Source: Rubrivivax albus (lineage in GTDB: Bacteria > Pseudomonadota > Gammaproteobacteria > Burkholderiales > Burkholderiaceae_C). Taken from it: a DNA stretch of 64,000 bases. Below, piece after piece: positions 38,077 to 45,680 of this stretch; position 1 is the stretch's first letter, and each line of letters begins with the position of its first letter. Under the pieces are notes generated by a model that had not been told where the DNA came from, ran no database searches, and saw only the letters and a list, made by a program, of their open reading frames with translations. Made by a program: the position numbers and the translations under genes. The DNA lies in the NCBI RefSeq assembly GCF_004016515.1, contig NZ_SACT01000006.1:1-64000 (forward strand). Reading direction: 5' to 3'.

Positions 38077-39437
38077 GCGGGCGTGGCTTTCTCGGCCAGC
38101 CAGGGCGTGCCCGCCGCGCGGGCGGCCACACGCGCGCGCCACCAGGCCTCCCAGCCCTGCGCCGGCGCGATGCCGTCGATCGTGTCCGGGCCGGCCGGGC
38201 CGGCGCCTTCCGGCAGGCGTGGCATCGGCGGCGTGCCGCCGGCAGCCACGGTGTCGATGGCCTTCAGCAGCTCACGGCGGTTGGCCATGATGACCTTGTC
38301 GCTGGTGCCCAGGTGCTCGCGCGTGCGGTCCTGGATGGCGCCCATGCTCTCCACGGCCCACTGGTCGTGGCGGTTGATGTCGTCCTCGCCCATGCCCAGG
38401 AAGGTGGTGCTGCGCTGCTCGGCCGGGTCGAAGCACCAGGCGTCATGGCGGCCGTGCTTGGGGATGTAGTCCGGCAGCGTCATGTGCGCCAGGCGCTGGC
38501 TGCGCATGGTGTCGCGGTCCACCGGCGCATCGAAGCTGGTGAAGAAGCTGTACCAGTAGGTGTGCGTGTCGTCCACCGGCACGTGCATCTGCGTGATCGT
38601 CATCGTCTCCGACAGCGGGATCACGAAGGTGTACGGGAAGGCGGCGTGGGTGATGCGCACGTGCGTGAGGCGCTCGTTCATCGCCCGCAGCGTGGTGATG
38701 CGCCGCAGCCCCGGCGCCGGCTCCTCGTGGCGGATCTCGGGGCTGCCGAACTCGCGCATCACGCGGGTCATCGGCCAGCGCTCGCCATCCACGTCACCGC
38801 TGCTGGCATTGCGGAACTGGCGGCCGTAGGCGTCGTCCAGGCCGGCGTCCTGCTCGAAGCGGTGCAGGTAGCTGGTGTGGCTGGGGTCGATGCCCACCTC
38901 GAAGGCCTGCAGCCAGTTGCACTGCCACAGGCCCTTGAAGGCGAAGACATGGCTGTCGGGCGCGTTGAAGCAGTGGAAGTCCGGCAGCGGCGGCGGCGTG
39001 CTGCCCTCCGGGCCCAGCCAGGCGAACAGCACGCCGGCACGCAGCTGCACCGGGTAGCTGCGCTGGCGCACGCGGTTGCACAAGGTGCTGCCCATCGGCT
39101 CGGCCGGCGTCTGCAGGCAGCGGCCGTCGGCGGCGAACTTCCAGCCGTGGAACGGGCAGCGGATGCCATCACCCTCGTGGCGGGCGAAGGCGAGGTCGGC
39201 ACCCCGGTGCGGGCAGTCGCGGTCCAGCAGCGCCCACTCGCCGGCGGCATCGCGGAACAGCACGAAGTCCTGGCCCAGCAGCCGCACGGCCTTCAGCGGG
39301 CGCTCGGCCATGCGCGGGTCCAACGCCGGGTCGAACTCGTCGAGCAGCGCTGCCGGCTGCCAGTAGTGGCGCATCAGCGCGCCGCAGGGCGTGCCGGGAC
39401 CGACGCGGGTGATGCGCTCGTTCTGTTCGGCGTTCAT
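38073..39437 (-). CDS. Rieske aromatic ring-hydroxylating oxygenase
   Basis: A 454-residue single-component terminal oxygenase of the phthalate 4,5-dioxygenase/OhpA-like group. The Rieske 2Fe-2S site is Cys75-x-His77 and Cys94-x2-His97 (RDCPHRGADLAF, RCPFHGWKF). The mononuclear iron region has FEVGIDPSHTSYLHRF and the RHDQWAVESMGAI segment with the carboxylate ligand. No beta subunit adjoins, as expected for alpha-only oxygenases. Coupled to the GS-like gene (GTGA overlap) and 9 bp after the DUF2783 gene. Substrate unknown; context suggests an aromatic amine or carboxylate. Confidence 0.92.
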   Translation of the reverse strand: MNAEQNERITRVGPGTPCGALMRHYWQPAALLDEFDPALDPRMAERPLKAVRLLGQDFVLFRDAAGEWALLDRDCPHRGADLAFARHEGDGIRCPFHGWKFAADGRCLQTPAEPMGSTLCNRVRQRSYPVQLRAGVLFAWLGPEGSTPPPLPDFHCFNAPDSHVFAFKGLWQCNWLQAFEVGIDPSHTSYLHRFEQDAGLDDAYGRQFRNASSGDVDGERWPMTRVMREFGSPEIRHEEPAPGLRRITTLRAMNERLTHVRITHAAFPYTFVIPLSETMTITQMHVPVDDTHTYWYSFFTSFDAPVDRDTMRSQRLAHMTLPDYIPKHGRHDAWCFDPAEQRSTTFLGMGEDDINRHDQWAVESMGAIQDRTREHLGTSDKVIMANRRELLKAIDTVAAGGTPPMPRLPEGAGPAGPDTIDGIAPAQGWEAWWRARVAARAAGTPWLAEKATPA

Positions 39438-39446
39438 GCGGGCACT

Positions 39447-39623
39447 CTACAAGTCGGCCTGGGCGGTGGCTATCAGGGCCGCCACGCGGTCGGCATCGCC
39501 CAGGTCCTGCGCCAGCAGCAGCACCAGCTTGACCAGCATCTTCTCGCTGTGCGCCTCGCCGGCGGCGTCGATGGCCTCGGCCAGGCTGTCGTAGGTGGCT
39601 TCCAGGCCGGGCAGGGTCAGCAT
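39447..39623 (-). CDS. Small DUF2783-like protein
   Basis: A 58-residue acidic helical protein (MLTLPGLEATYDSLAEAI...LVLLLAQDLGDADRVAALIA) recognisable as a DUF2783-type partner commonly encoded beside FAD monooxygenases. It overlaps the end of the FAD monooxygenase gene by 7 bp and precedes the Rieske gene by 9 bp. It has no catalytic motif; a role as a small accessory subunit is inference. Confidence 0.75.
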   Translation of the reverse strand: MLTLPGLEATYDSLAEAIDAAGEAHSEKMLVKLVLLLAQDLGDADRVAALIATAQADL

Positions 39624-41218
39624 GGGGCGGGTCCTCCGAGCAGGGTGGCAATGGCGGTGTCGAGGGTGGCGGCATCCACGGTCTGCCAGCGCGCAGCGAC
39701 GTGCTGATCCGGGCGCAGCAGCCAGGCGTGGCCGTCGGCCATGCCCAGGCGCTCGAGCGCCGGCAGGGCCAGCGCCGAGCAGCGCAGGCCGCGGGCCTGC
39801 CATCGCTGCAGCACGTCGTCCAGGTCGGCACGGGGGGCCGTGGTCATCAGCACCACGGCACCGTCGGCGACGCGGTCCAGCAGGTGGTCGCCCTCACCGA
39901 GCTTCAGGTTGGGCAGCGGGTCACCGGCCGGGCCTGCGCCACTGTTCAGCGGCGAGTCGAGGTAGTCGTGCGGGCGTGACGTGCGCCAGTGGTACAGCGG
40001 CCGCACGAAGGCCTGCGTCAGGCTCAGCGACAGCACGGCGTCGCGCAGCAGGCGGAAGCCGCGTGTGGGCGGCGTCATGAAGCGCGTGCTCTTGCCGGCT
40101 TCGTCGACGATTTCGCGCGCGGCGGCCACGCGCTCGTGGTTGTAGCTGGCCAGCAGTGCGGGACCGGCCAGGCCGCGCACCACCAGACCCAGTTTCCAGG
40201 CCATGTTCTGCGCGTCCTGGAAGCCGGTGTTGGCGCCGCGCACGCCGAAGATGGGCAGCAGGTGCGCCGCGTCGCCGACGAAGCAGACGCGGTGGTGCAC
40301 GTAGTCGGGCAGGGTCAGCGCGCGGGCCGAATAGACCGAGCTCCAGTCCATCTCCCACGGCACGCCGGCATGGCCGATCATCGCCAGCTGGGCGTCGATG
40401 CGCGCCTTCAGCGCTTCGGGCCGCAGTGCGTCGGCCGGGTCCTCGCCCGGCGGCAGCTGGTAGTCGATGCGCCAGATGCCCTGCGGCTCACGGTGCATCA
40501 GCACGGTGTTGCCGCGGTTCCAGTCCGGGTCGAAGAAGGCCAGGCGCTCGGTGGGCAGCGGCAGGTCGACGCGGATGTCGGCAATGACGAAGCGCCCCTC
40601 GTAGGCCGCACCTTCCAGCTTCAGGGCGCAGAGCTGGCGCAAGGTGGAGCGTGCGCCGTCGGCGGCCACGACCCAGGCGGCTGGCTGGCGATAGGGACCC
40701 GCCGGCGTGTCGACCTCGATCTCGGCGCCCCCGGCATCGTTGCGGTGCAGCGCCACCAGCTTGTGCCCCCAGCACAGCTCGACCCGCGGCTCGGCGGCGA
40801 TGCGCGCGATCAGCAGTTCCTCCAGCACCTGCTGCTGCAGGTTGGTCATCGGCGCGAAGCGGTCGTCCTCGGGGAACGGCGCTTCCATGCGGAACACGCG
40901 TTGCCCGCGGTAGAAGGAGTTGCCGAAACGCCAGGCGAGGCCCTGCGCGGCCACGGCGTCGGCCACGCCGGCCTGCTGCAGAATCTCCATCGAGCGCCGC
41001 GTGAAGACGATGGCGCGGCTGCCCTCGCTGACCTGCAGGTCGGCCATCAGCAGCCGGCAGCGCACGCCCTGCTGCGCCAACAAGAGCGCCGTGGTCAGGC
41101 CGATGGGGCCGCCGCCCACGATGAGCACCGGCGCGTCGGTAGGCACCGCCGGAGACGGCGCGCGCACGCGGTAATCAAAATATATTGACCGGCGGGGAGT
41201 GGCGTCGGGGTGATGCAT
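39617..41218 (-). CDS. FAD-dependent aromatic monooxygenase (PheA/TfdB/MhpA family)
   Basis: A 533-residue group A flavin hydroxylase. The FAD-binding GxGxxG is LIVGGGPIGLTTALLLAQQG, the NAD(P)H/FAD Asp-Gly motif is VVAADGARSTLR, and the second FAD motif is RVCFVGDAAHLLPIFGVRGANTGFQDAQNMAWKL. A C-terminal thioredoxin-like tail of about 140 residues is present, as in phenol hydroxylase and MhpA. The first gene of the minus-strand catabolic operon; it probably hydroxylates the ring before or after the Rieske step. Confidence 0.92.
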   Translation of the reverse strand: MHHPDATPRRSIYFDYRVRAPSPAVPTDAPVLIVGGGPIGLTTALLLAQQGVRCRLLMADLQVSEGSRAIVFTRRSMEILQQAGVADAVAAQGLAWRFGNSFYRGQRVFRMEAPFPEDDRFAPMTNLQQQVLEELLIARIAAEPRVELCWGHKLVALHRNDAGGAEIEVDTPAGPYRQPAAWVVAADGARSTLRQLCALKLEGAAYEGRFVIADIRVDLPLPTERLAFFDPDWNRGNTVLMHREPQGIWRIDYQLPPGEDPADALRPEALKARIDAQLAMIGHAGVPWEMDWSSVYSARALTLPDYVHHRVCFVGDAAHLLPIFGVRGANTGFQDAQNMAWKLGLVVRGLAGPALLASYNHERVAAAREIVDEAGKSTRFMTPPTRGFRLLRDAVLSLSLTQAFVRPLYHWRTSRPHDYLDSPLNSGAGPAGDPLPNLKLGEGDHLLDRVADGAVVLMTTAPRADLDDVLQRWQARGLRCSALALPALERLGMADGHAWLLRPDQHVAARWQTVDAATLDTAIATLLGGPAPC

Positions 41219-41737
41219 GTCAGAGCAATTGGGCGCTGGACACGTCCGGTCTCGACCCGGAGCGGAAGTTCATGTTCGAGCGCTCGTGGTCCTCGCGCTC
41301 CACCGCCGCTGCAGCAGGGCGACGGCGTCGCCCGCGTTCTCCGGCCCACGCTCGCGGGGCGCTGCCATGGTTGATCCGCGGCCGAGGCTTCAACGCCGCC
41401 AGGGGTGAGTCAGCGTCCAGGCAACCGCGAATGGGTCCTGCGCCCGCAGGCGCCACCGCCACCCTGCGACACCCGCTCGCTGCCCCTCGGTCCAGACGCC
41501 ACGACGCTGAAGAGGGCCGGGGGTTCGGGTGGGCGGGCGCAGGCCCCATTCGCGGTCGCCTCGTCGGTGACAGACCGACGCCGGCGTTGAAGCCTCGTCG
41601 GTGGCTCACCACGGGCAGTGCCCCGCGAGCGTGGGCCGGAGAACGCCTGCCCGGACCCCCGGCCACGCTGAACGGCGGCACTGATCCCTGCGCAAGTGTC
41701 CGCATCGAGTCGGAACCGGACTTTGATGTGCCGCCGT
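41219..41737. other. 519-bp non-coding gap containing an interrupted inverted repeat
   Basis: No convincing gene lies between the FAD monooxygenase start and the dioxygenase stop. Reading frames are open on both strands only because of the inverted repeat, giving the same peptide (RSPAHARGALP) in both directions. The left flank holds a copy of CCGCTCCGGGTCGA (minus strand, 41253-41266) also seen at the start of the window. Confidence 0.75.
41335..41645. repeat. 311-bp interrupted inverted repeat with 113-bp arms
   Basis: The left arm 41335-41447 and right arm 41533-41645 are reverse complements with no net insertion or deletion, flanking an 85-bp centre. The outer end is the most conserved (CGTTCTCCGGCCCACGCTCG, then CGGGGC), as are GAGGCTTCAACGCCG in mid-arm and CCGCGAATGGG at the inner end; identity drops between these blocks. 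No transposase or obvious target-site duplication is present. It may be a MITE-like or BIME-like element. Confidence 0.8.
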
Positions 41738-42796
41738 TCACCCTCGGGCCTCCCGCCACAAGCCCAGCTTCTCCTGCGCCACGCGGTCGGAATACGAGAA
41801 CAGCGCCCAGTCGTCCCGGGCATGCAAGGTATACGGCATCCAACCCGGCACCACGGCGATGTCGCGCGGGCCCATCGCGAACACCTGGTCCGCCACGCGC
41901 AGTTCACCGCGGCCCTCCACGGTGGTGAACACCATGCTGTCGCTGCTCCGATAGGGCAGCGTCGCGAAGCCGGCCGGCAGCAGGCGGACCATCGTGGCCA
42001 TCGTGGGCATGGCCCAGCCGCCGTCCACCGGGTTCACGTAGCGCATCAGGTGGCCAGTGTGGGCATCGGGCACGCCGGCTTTCGTCAGCGCGTGCAGCGC
42101 CTCTCGGGTGCGTGCCCAGGGGTAGTTGAAGACCGGCGAATTGAGGTTCCTCGCCACATACCCCACCGGCAGCAGGCCGCTGCCGTAGCGCGCCAGCGCG
42201 TCGCCCACCGGGCGCGCCACCGGTGCCTCGGCCTGGTCGTGGTCCTCGCGGAAGGTGCTGCCGAAGAAGGTGCACATCGGGATGTCCAGGCCGTCCAGCC
42301 AGACCATCGGTCCGTCACCGTCGTGGCCGTGGTGGTGCCAGGTCCAGCTGGGCGTGATGACGAAGTCGCCCGGCTGCATGATCGTCTTCTCGCCGTCCAC
42401 CGCCGTGTAGGCGCCCGAGCCTTCGACGATGAAGCGCAGCGCGCTCTGCGTGTGGCGGTGCGCCGGCGCCACCTCGCCGGGCATGATCAGCTGCAGGCCG
42501 GCATACAGCGTGTTCGTGATCTGCGAGCTGCCGCGCAGCGCCGGGTTCTCCAGGATCATCACCCGGCGCTCGGCCTCGGCGGCCGAGATCTGCCGCGCCG
42601 ACTCCATCACGTGGGGCCGCAGGTCATCGTAGTGCCACACATGGGGCACAAGCTGGTGCGCCGGCAGCTTGGGCACCAGGGCCTTCAGCCGCGTCCACAA
42701 CGGGGCCAGGTGCTGGGTGTCGGCACGGGCGTAGAAGGCCTCGCGCCGGGCGGCGACGTCGTCGGGGCTCACGTCAGGCTCGGCCTTGGCATGCAC
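41738..42796 (-). CDS. Gentisate 1,2-dioxygenase-like cupin
   Basis: A 352-residue bicupin ring-cleavage dioxygenase. The first cupin has the iron-site GEVAPAHRHTQSALRF (His113, His115) and TPSWTWHHHG (His154-156), the standard gentisate dioxygenase pattern. The second cupin holds MVFTTVEGRGELRVADQVF. Close family members also open salicylate, 5-aminosalicylate or 5-nitrosalicylate. GTG 42796 is the start, with GGAG 6 bp upstream. Divergent from a MarR gene. Maleylpyruvate isomerase and fumarylpyruvate hydrolase genes are not in the window. Confidence 0.88.
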   Translation of the reverse strand: MHAKAEPDVSPDDVAARREAFYARADTQHLAPLWTRLKALVPKLPAHQLVPHVWHYDDLRPHVMESARQISAAEAERRVMILENPALRGSSQITNTLYAGLQLIMPGEVAPAHRHTQSALRFIVEGSGAYTAVDGEKTIMQPGDFVITPSWTWHHHGHDGDGPMVWLDGLDIPMCTFFGSTFREDHDQAEAPVARPVGDALARYGSGLLPVGYVARNLNSPVFNYPWARTREALHALTKAGVPDAHTGHLMRYVNPVDGGWAMPTMATMVRLLPAGFATLPYRSSDSMVFTTVEGRGELRVADQVFAMGPRDIAVVPGWMPYTLHARDDWALFSYSDRVAQEKLGLWREARG

Positions 42797-42814
42797 GGCA
42801 GGCTCCGGGAGTTC

Positions 42815-42828
42815 ATCAGTATGCTGAC
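42815..42828. promoter_or_regulatory. Imperfect palindrome between dioxygenase and marR
   Basis: ATCAG-TATG-CTGAC is a near-perfect inverted repeat in the 81-bp divergent gap, with a further ATCAGT at 42830-42835. It is a plausible MarR operator controlling both genes. Confidence 0.45.
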
Positions 42829-42877
42829 GATCAGTGTAGGAATAGACTGCCGGCCACCGAACCGGGTTAACCCCCGC

Positions 42878-43360
42878 ATGCCCGCCGCCCCCCCTGCCCT
42901 GCCGCCCCTGGACTCCCTGCCCGGCTACCAGATCCGCCGGCTGCAGCAGATCGCCGTGGGCCTGTTCATGGACGAGACCGCGGCGCACGACCTGACGCCG
43001 GTGCAGTTCGCCGCCCTGGCCAGCGTGGTCCGCCAGCCGGGCATGGACCAGCGCACACTGGCCGGCGGCATCGGCCTGGACACGTCCACCACCGCCGGCG
43101 TGGTCGACCGGCTCGAGAAGCGCGGCCTGGTCCGTCGAGAGGCCGCACCGGACGACCGCCGCGTGCGCCGGCTGGTGGCCACCGATGCCGGCCGTGCCCT
43201 GCTGACGGCCGTGTGGCCCGGCATGCAGCGTGCGCAGCAGCGCATCCTGGCGCCGCTGTCGGCCGCCGAACGGCGGCAGTTCATGGCCCTGCTGGGCCGG
43301 CTGGTGGCGGCCAACAACGAGGCCAGCCGGGCACCGAGCCGGCCCAGTGCCGATGGCTGA
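42878..43360 (+). CDS. MarR family transcriptional regulator
   Basis: A 160-residue winged-helix regulator. The recognition region DQRTLAGGIGLDTSTTAGVVDRLEKRGLVRRE and the wing APDDRRVRRLVATDAGRALL are typical of MarR. Family members respond to aromatic ligands. Divergent placement from the ring-cleavage dioxygenase makes that gene, and perhaps the oxygenase operon behind it, the likely target. Its last 8 bp overlap the chrA start. Confidence 0.9.
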   Translation: MPAAPPALPPLDSLPGYQIRRLQQIAVGLFMDETAAHDLTPVQFAALASVVRQPGMDQRTLAGGIGLDTSTTAGVVDRLEKRGLVRREAAPDDRRVRRLVATDAGRALLTAVWPGMQRAQQRILAPLSAAERRQFMALLGRLVAANNEASRAPSRPSADG

Positions 43361-44570
43361 GGCCACGACCGGCAGGCGCACCGGCTCGCCGCTGGAGGTG
43401 CTTCTGGCCTTCCTGAAACTGGGCCTGACCTCCTTCGGTGGCCCGGTCGCGCACCTGGGCTACTTCCGCACCGAGTTCGTCGAGCGCCGCCGCTGGCTGG
43501 CCGACGCCGACTACGCCGACCTGGTGGCGCTGTGCCAGTTCCTGCCCGGCCCGGCCAGCAGCCAGGTCGGCATGGCGCTGGGCCTGCGGCGCGCGGGCTG
43601 GTGGGGCCTGGTGGCGGCCTTCGTCGGCTTCACGCTGCCGTCGGCGCTGCTGCTGATCGCCTTTGCCTACGGCGTGGCGCAGTGGCCCGCGCTGGCCGGG
43701 TCCGGCGCCGTGCATGGCTTGAAGGTGGTGGCGGTGGCGGTCGTGGCGCAGGCCGTCTGGGGCATGGCGCGCGCGCTCTGCCCCGACCGCCCGCGCGCCG
43801 GCATCGCCTTCGGTGCCGCGCTGCTGGTCGTGGCGCTGCCGACCGCCCACGCCCAGCTGGGCGCCATCGTCGCCGGGGGTCTGCTGGGCCGCTGGGTCCT
43901 GACCCTGCCGCCGCTGCCGCCGCAGGACCACGCGGCGGCCGGCGTGTCGCGCCGCACCGGTGCCGCGCTGCTGGTGCTGTGCGCGGCACTGCTGCTGGCC
44001 TTGCCGCTGGCCGCGGCGGCCTGGCCGGAACCCTGGCTGCAGGCGGCGGCGGTGTTCTACCAGGCCGGGGCGCTGGTGTTCGGCGGCGGGCACGTGGTGT
44101 TACCGCTGCTGCAGGCCGGCGTGGTACCGCCGGGCTGGGTGGACAACGCCGGCTTCCTGGCCGGCTACGGTGCAGCGCAAGCCGTGCCCGGACCGCTGTT
44201 CACGTTCGCCGCCTACCTGGGCGCGGTGATGCCCGCACCCTCGGGCGGAGGGGCCGGCGGCTGGGTCGGTGGGCTGGCCATGCTCGCGGCCATCTTCCTG
44301 CCAGCCTTCCTGCTCGTTGCGGGCGCACTGCCCTTCTGGGAGGCGCTGCGCCGCCGCGCCGGCATGCAGCGCACGATGGCCGGCCTGAACGCGGCCGTGG
44401 TCGGCGTGCTGGCCGCGGCGCTGTACGACCCGGTGTGGACCAGTGCCATCGGCTCGCGCGCCGACTTCGCGCTGGCCCTGTCCGCCTTCGGGCTGCTGGT
44501 GGTCGGCAAGGTCTCGCCGTTGTGGGTGGTGGCACTGGCGGCGCTGGCCGGTGCCCTGCTCGGCGGCTGA
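43353..44570 (+). CDS. chrA: Chromate efflux transporter ChrA, long form
   Basis: A 405-residue membrane protein of the CHR superfamily with two homologous halves. The N-terminal half has the family motif FGGPVAHLGYFRTEFVERRRWL and CQFLPGPASSQVG; the second half has FGGGHVVLPLL and AVPGPLFTFAAYLGA. Long-chain CHR proteins export chromate. It overlaps marR by 8 bp, so it may be co-transcribed with it. The gene is convergent with ybiB, 7 bp apart. Chromate resistance is inferred from family. Confidence 0.92.
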   Translation: MAEATTGRRTGSPLEVLLAFLKLGLTSFGGPVAHLGYFRTEFVERRRWLADADYADLVALCQFLPGPASSQVGMALGLRRAGWWGLVAAFVGFTLPSALLLIAFAYGVAQWPALAGSGAVHGLKVVAVAVVAQAVWGMARALCPDRPRAGIAFGAALLVVALPTAHAQLGAIVAGGLLGRWVLTLPPLPPQDHAAAGVSRRTGAALLVLCAALLLALPLAAAAWPEPWLQAAAVFYQAGALVFGGGHVVLPLLQAGVVPPGWVDNAGFLAGYGAAQAVPGPLFTFAAYLGAVMPAPSGGGAGGWVGGLAMLAAIFLPAFLLVAGALPFWEALRRRAGMQRTMAGLNAAVVGVLAAALYDPVWTSAIGSRADFALALSAFGLLVVGKVSPLWVVALAALAGALLGG

Positions 44571-44577
44571 CCGGCGA

Positions 44578-45489
44578 CTACACCTGCGCCAGCGACCGCA
44601 GCGCCGCCACCTGGTCCAGCAGCGGTTGCGGCACCGGCACCTGGCCATCGCGCATCGCGCGGATCAGCGCCGCGTTCTCGTTGACGGCGCAACCGGCGCC
44701 GCTGTCGGCCTCGTCGCCCGGCGCCTGGTCGAACATCACCTCGGCCACGCCATCCCGGAACCCCAGCAGCCGCGGCCGCCGACGCGGCGCCGCGTAGGCC
44801 TCGCCCTCAGTGCCGCGCATCAGCAGCGCGGTGGCGCCGGCCTGTTCCAGCAGCGCCTGCATGCTGTCCAGGTACGGCGGGTGCGTCACCGCCACCACGC
44901 GCACGCTGCGGCCCGGGCATGGGTCCAGCAGCTTGGCCAGCGCATGGCCGCTGTTGCGCACGCCCAGGCGCGGGCGCAGCGCCAGCAGCGCGTCCAGCCC
45001 CGGGTTCAGCGCCGCCAGGGGCAGCACCGCCAGACGGCGTGCGGCGAGGTCAGCGGCCGCGGCCTCGGTGTCTGCGGCGGCGTGCAGGTCCAGCGCCGCC
45101 AGCAGCTCGAACGGGCTGGTGCGGCTGTCGAAGTCGTGCCGGCCGTGGATCAGCACCGGCACGCCGTCTCGCGCCAGCAGCAGCGCCACCAGCGGCATCA
45201 GGTTGGGCTGCTTGCGCGCGCCGTTGTAGGTGGGCAGCAGCACGCAGCGCGGGCCGCCGTCAGGCACCGCCACGACAGCCGTGCGCGCCTGCATGGCCGC
45301 CATGAAGGCGGCCATCTCGTCCGGGCTTTCGCCCTTGATGCGGTAGGCCAGCAGCAGCGCGCCGAGTTCCATTTCCGGCACGGCGCCGTCGAGCATGGCG
45401 CCGAACAGCGCCTGCGCGCGTTCGGGGTCGAGGTCGCGCGCGCCGCGGGCGCCGCGGCCGACTTCCTTGATCAGGGCCGGGAACTGCAT
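44578..45489 (-). CDS. ybiB: YbiB-like protein (TrpD2 family)
   Basis: A 303-residue relative of anthranilate phosphoribosyltransferase. It has the helical N-terminal domain (LFGAMLDGAVPEMELGALLLAYRIKGES) and a nucleoside-phosphorylase-like domain (LPTYNGARKQPNLMPLVALLLARDGVPVLIHG), but the phosphoribosyl site of true TrpD (GTGGD) is replaced by PTYNGARKQ, as in YbiB. YbiB proteins bind nucleic acid rather than make phosphoribosyl anthranilate. It should not be read as a tryptophan gene. Downstream 191 bp to the next gene hold nothing clear. Confidence 0.88.
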   Translation of the reverse strand: MQFPALIKEVGRGARGARDLDPERAQALFGAMLDGAVPEMELGALLLAYRIKGESPDEMAAFMAAMQARTAVVAVPDGGPRCVLLPTYNGARKQPNLMPLVALLLARDGVPVLIHGRHDFDSRTSPFELLAALDLHAAADTEAAAADLAARRLAVLPLAALNPGLDALLALRPRLGVRNSGHALAKLLDPCPGRSVRVVAVTHPPYLDSMQALLEQAGATALLMRGTEGEAYAAPRRRPRLLGFRDGVAEVMFDQAPGDEADSGAGCAVNENAALIRAMRDGQVPVPQPLLDQVAALRSLAQV

Positions 45490-45680
45490 GGCGGCATTGT
45501 GGGGCCGTGCCGCACACCCTGCCCCGCTGCCAGCGGCGCTCAGGCCCCGGATGCCACAGGCATTCGCACCGGCCGCGCGGCCTGGCCGGCTGGCTGGCCC
45601 GCTGGATCGACGACCGCGTGTCCGGCACCGCGCGCTGAACCGGTCGCGGTCCCGCTCGAACACCTTCGACGAAGGCAGCT

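Noticed and set aside
41185..41928. Overlapping frames on both strands around the inverted repeat
   Set aside because: They encode the same Arg/Pro-rich peptide in both directions because the DNA is palindromic; no homologous protein family recognised.
44578..45489. Anthranilate phosphoribosyltransferase (trpD) annotation
   Set aside because: The phosphoribosyl-diphosphate GTGGD loop is missing; it fits the YbiB/TrpD2 group.
45490..45680. Gap between ybiB and the HTH/citrate-synthase-like gene
   Set aside because: No gene seen; only a weak 5-bp hairpin (CCTTC-GAC-GAAGG at 45663-45675).
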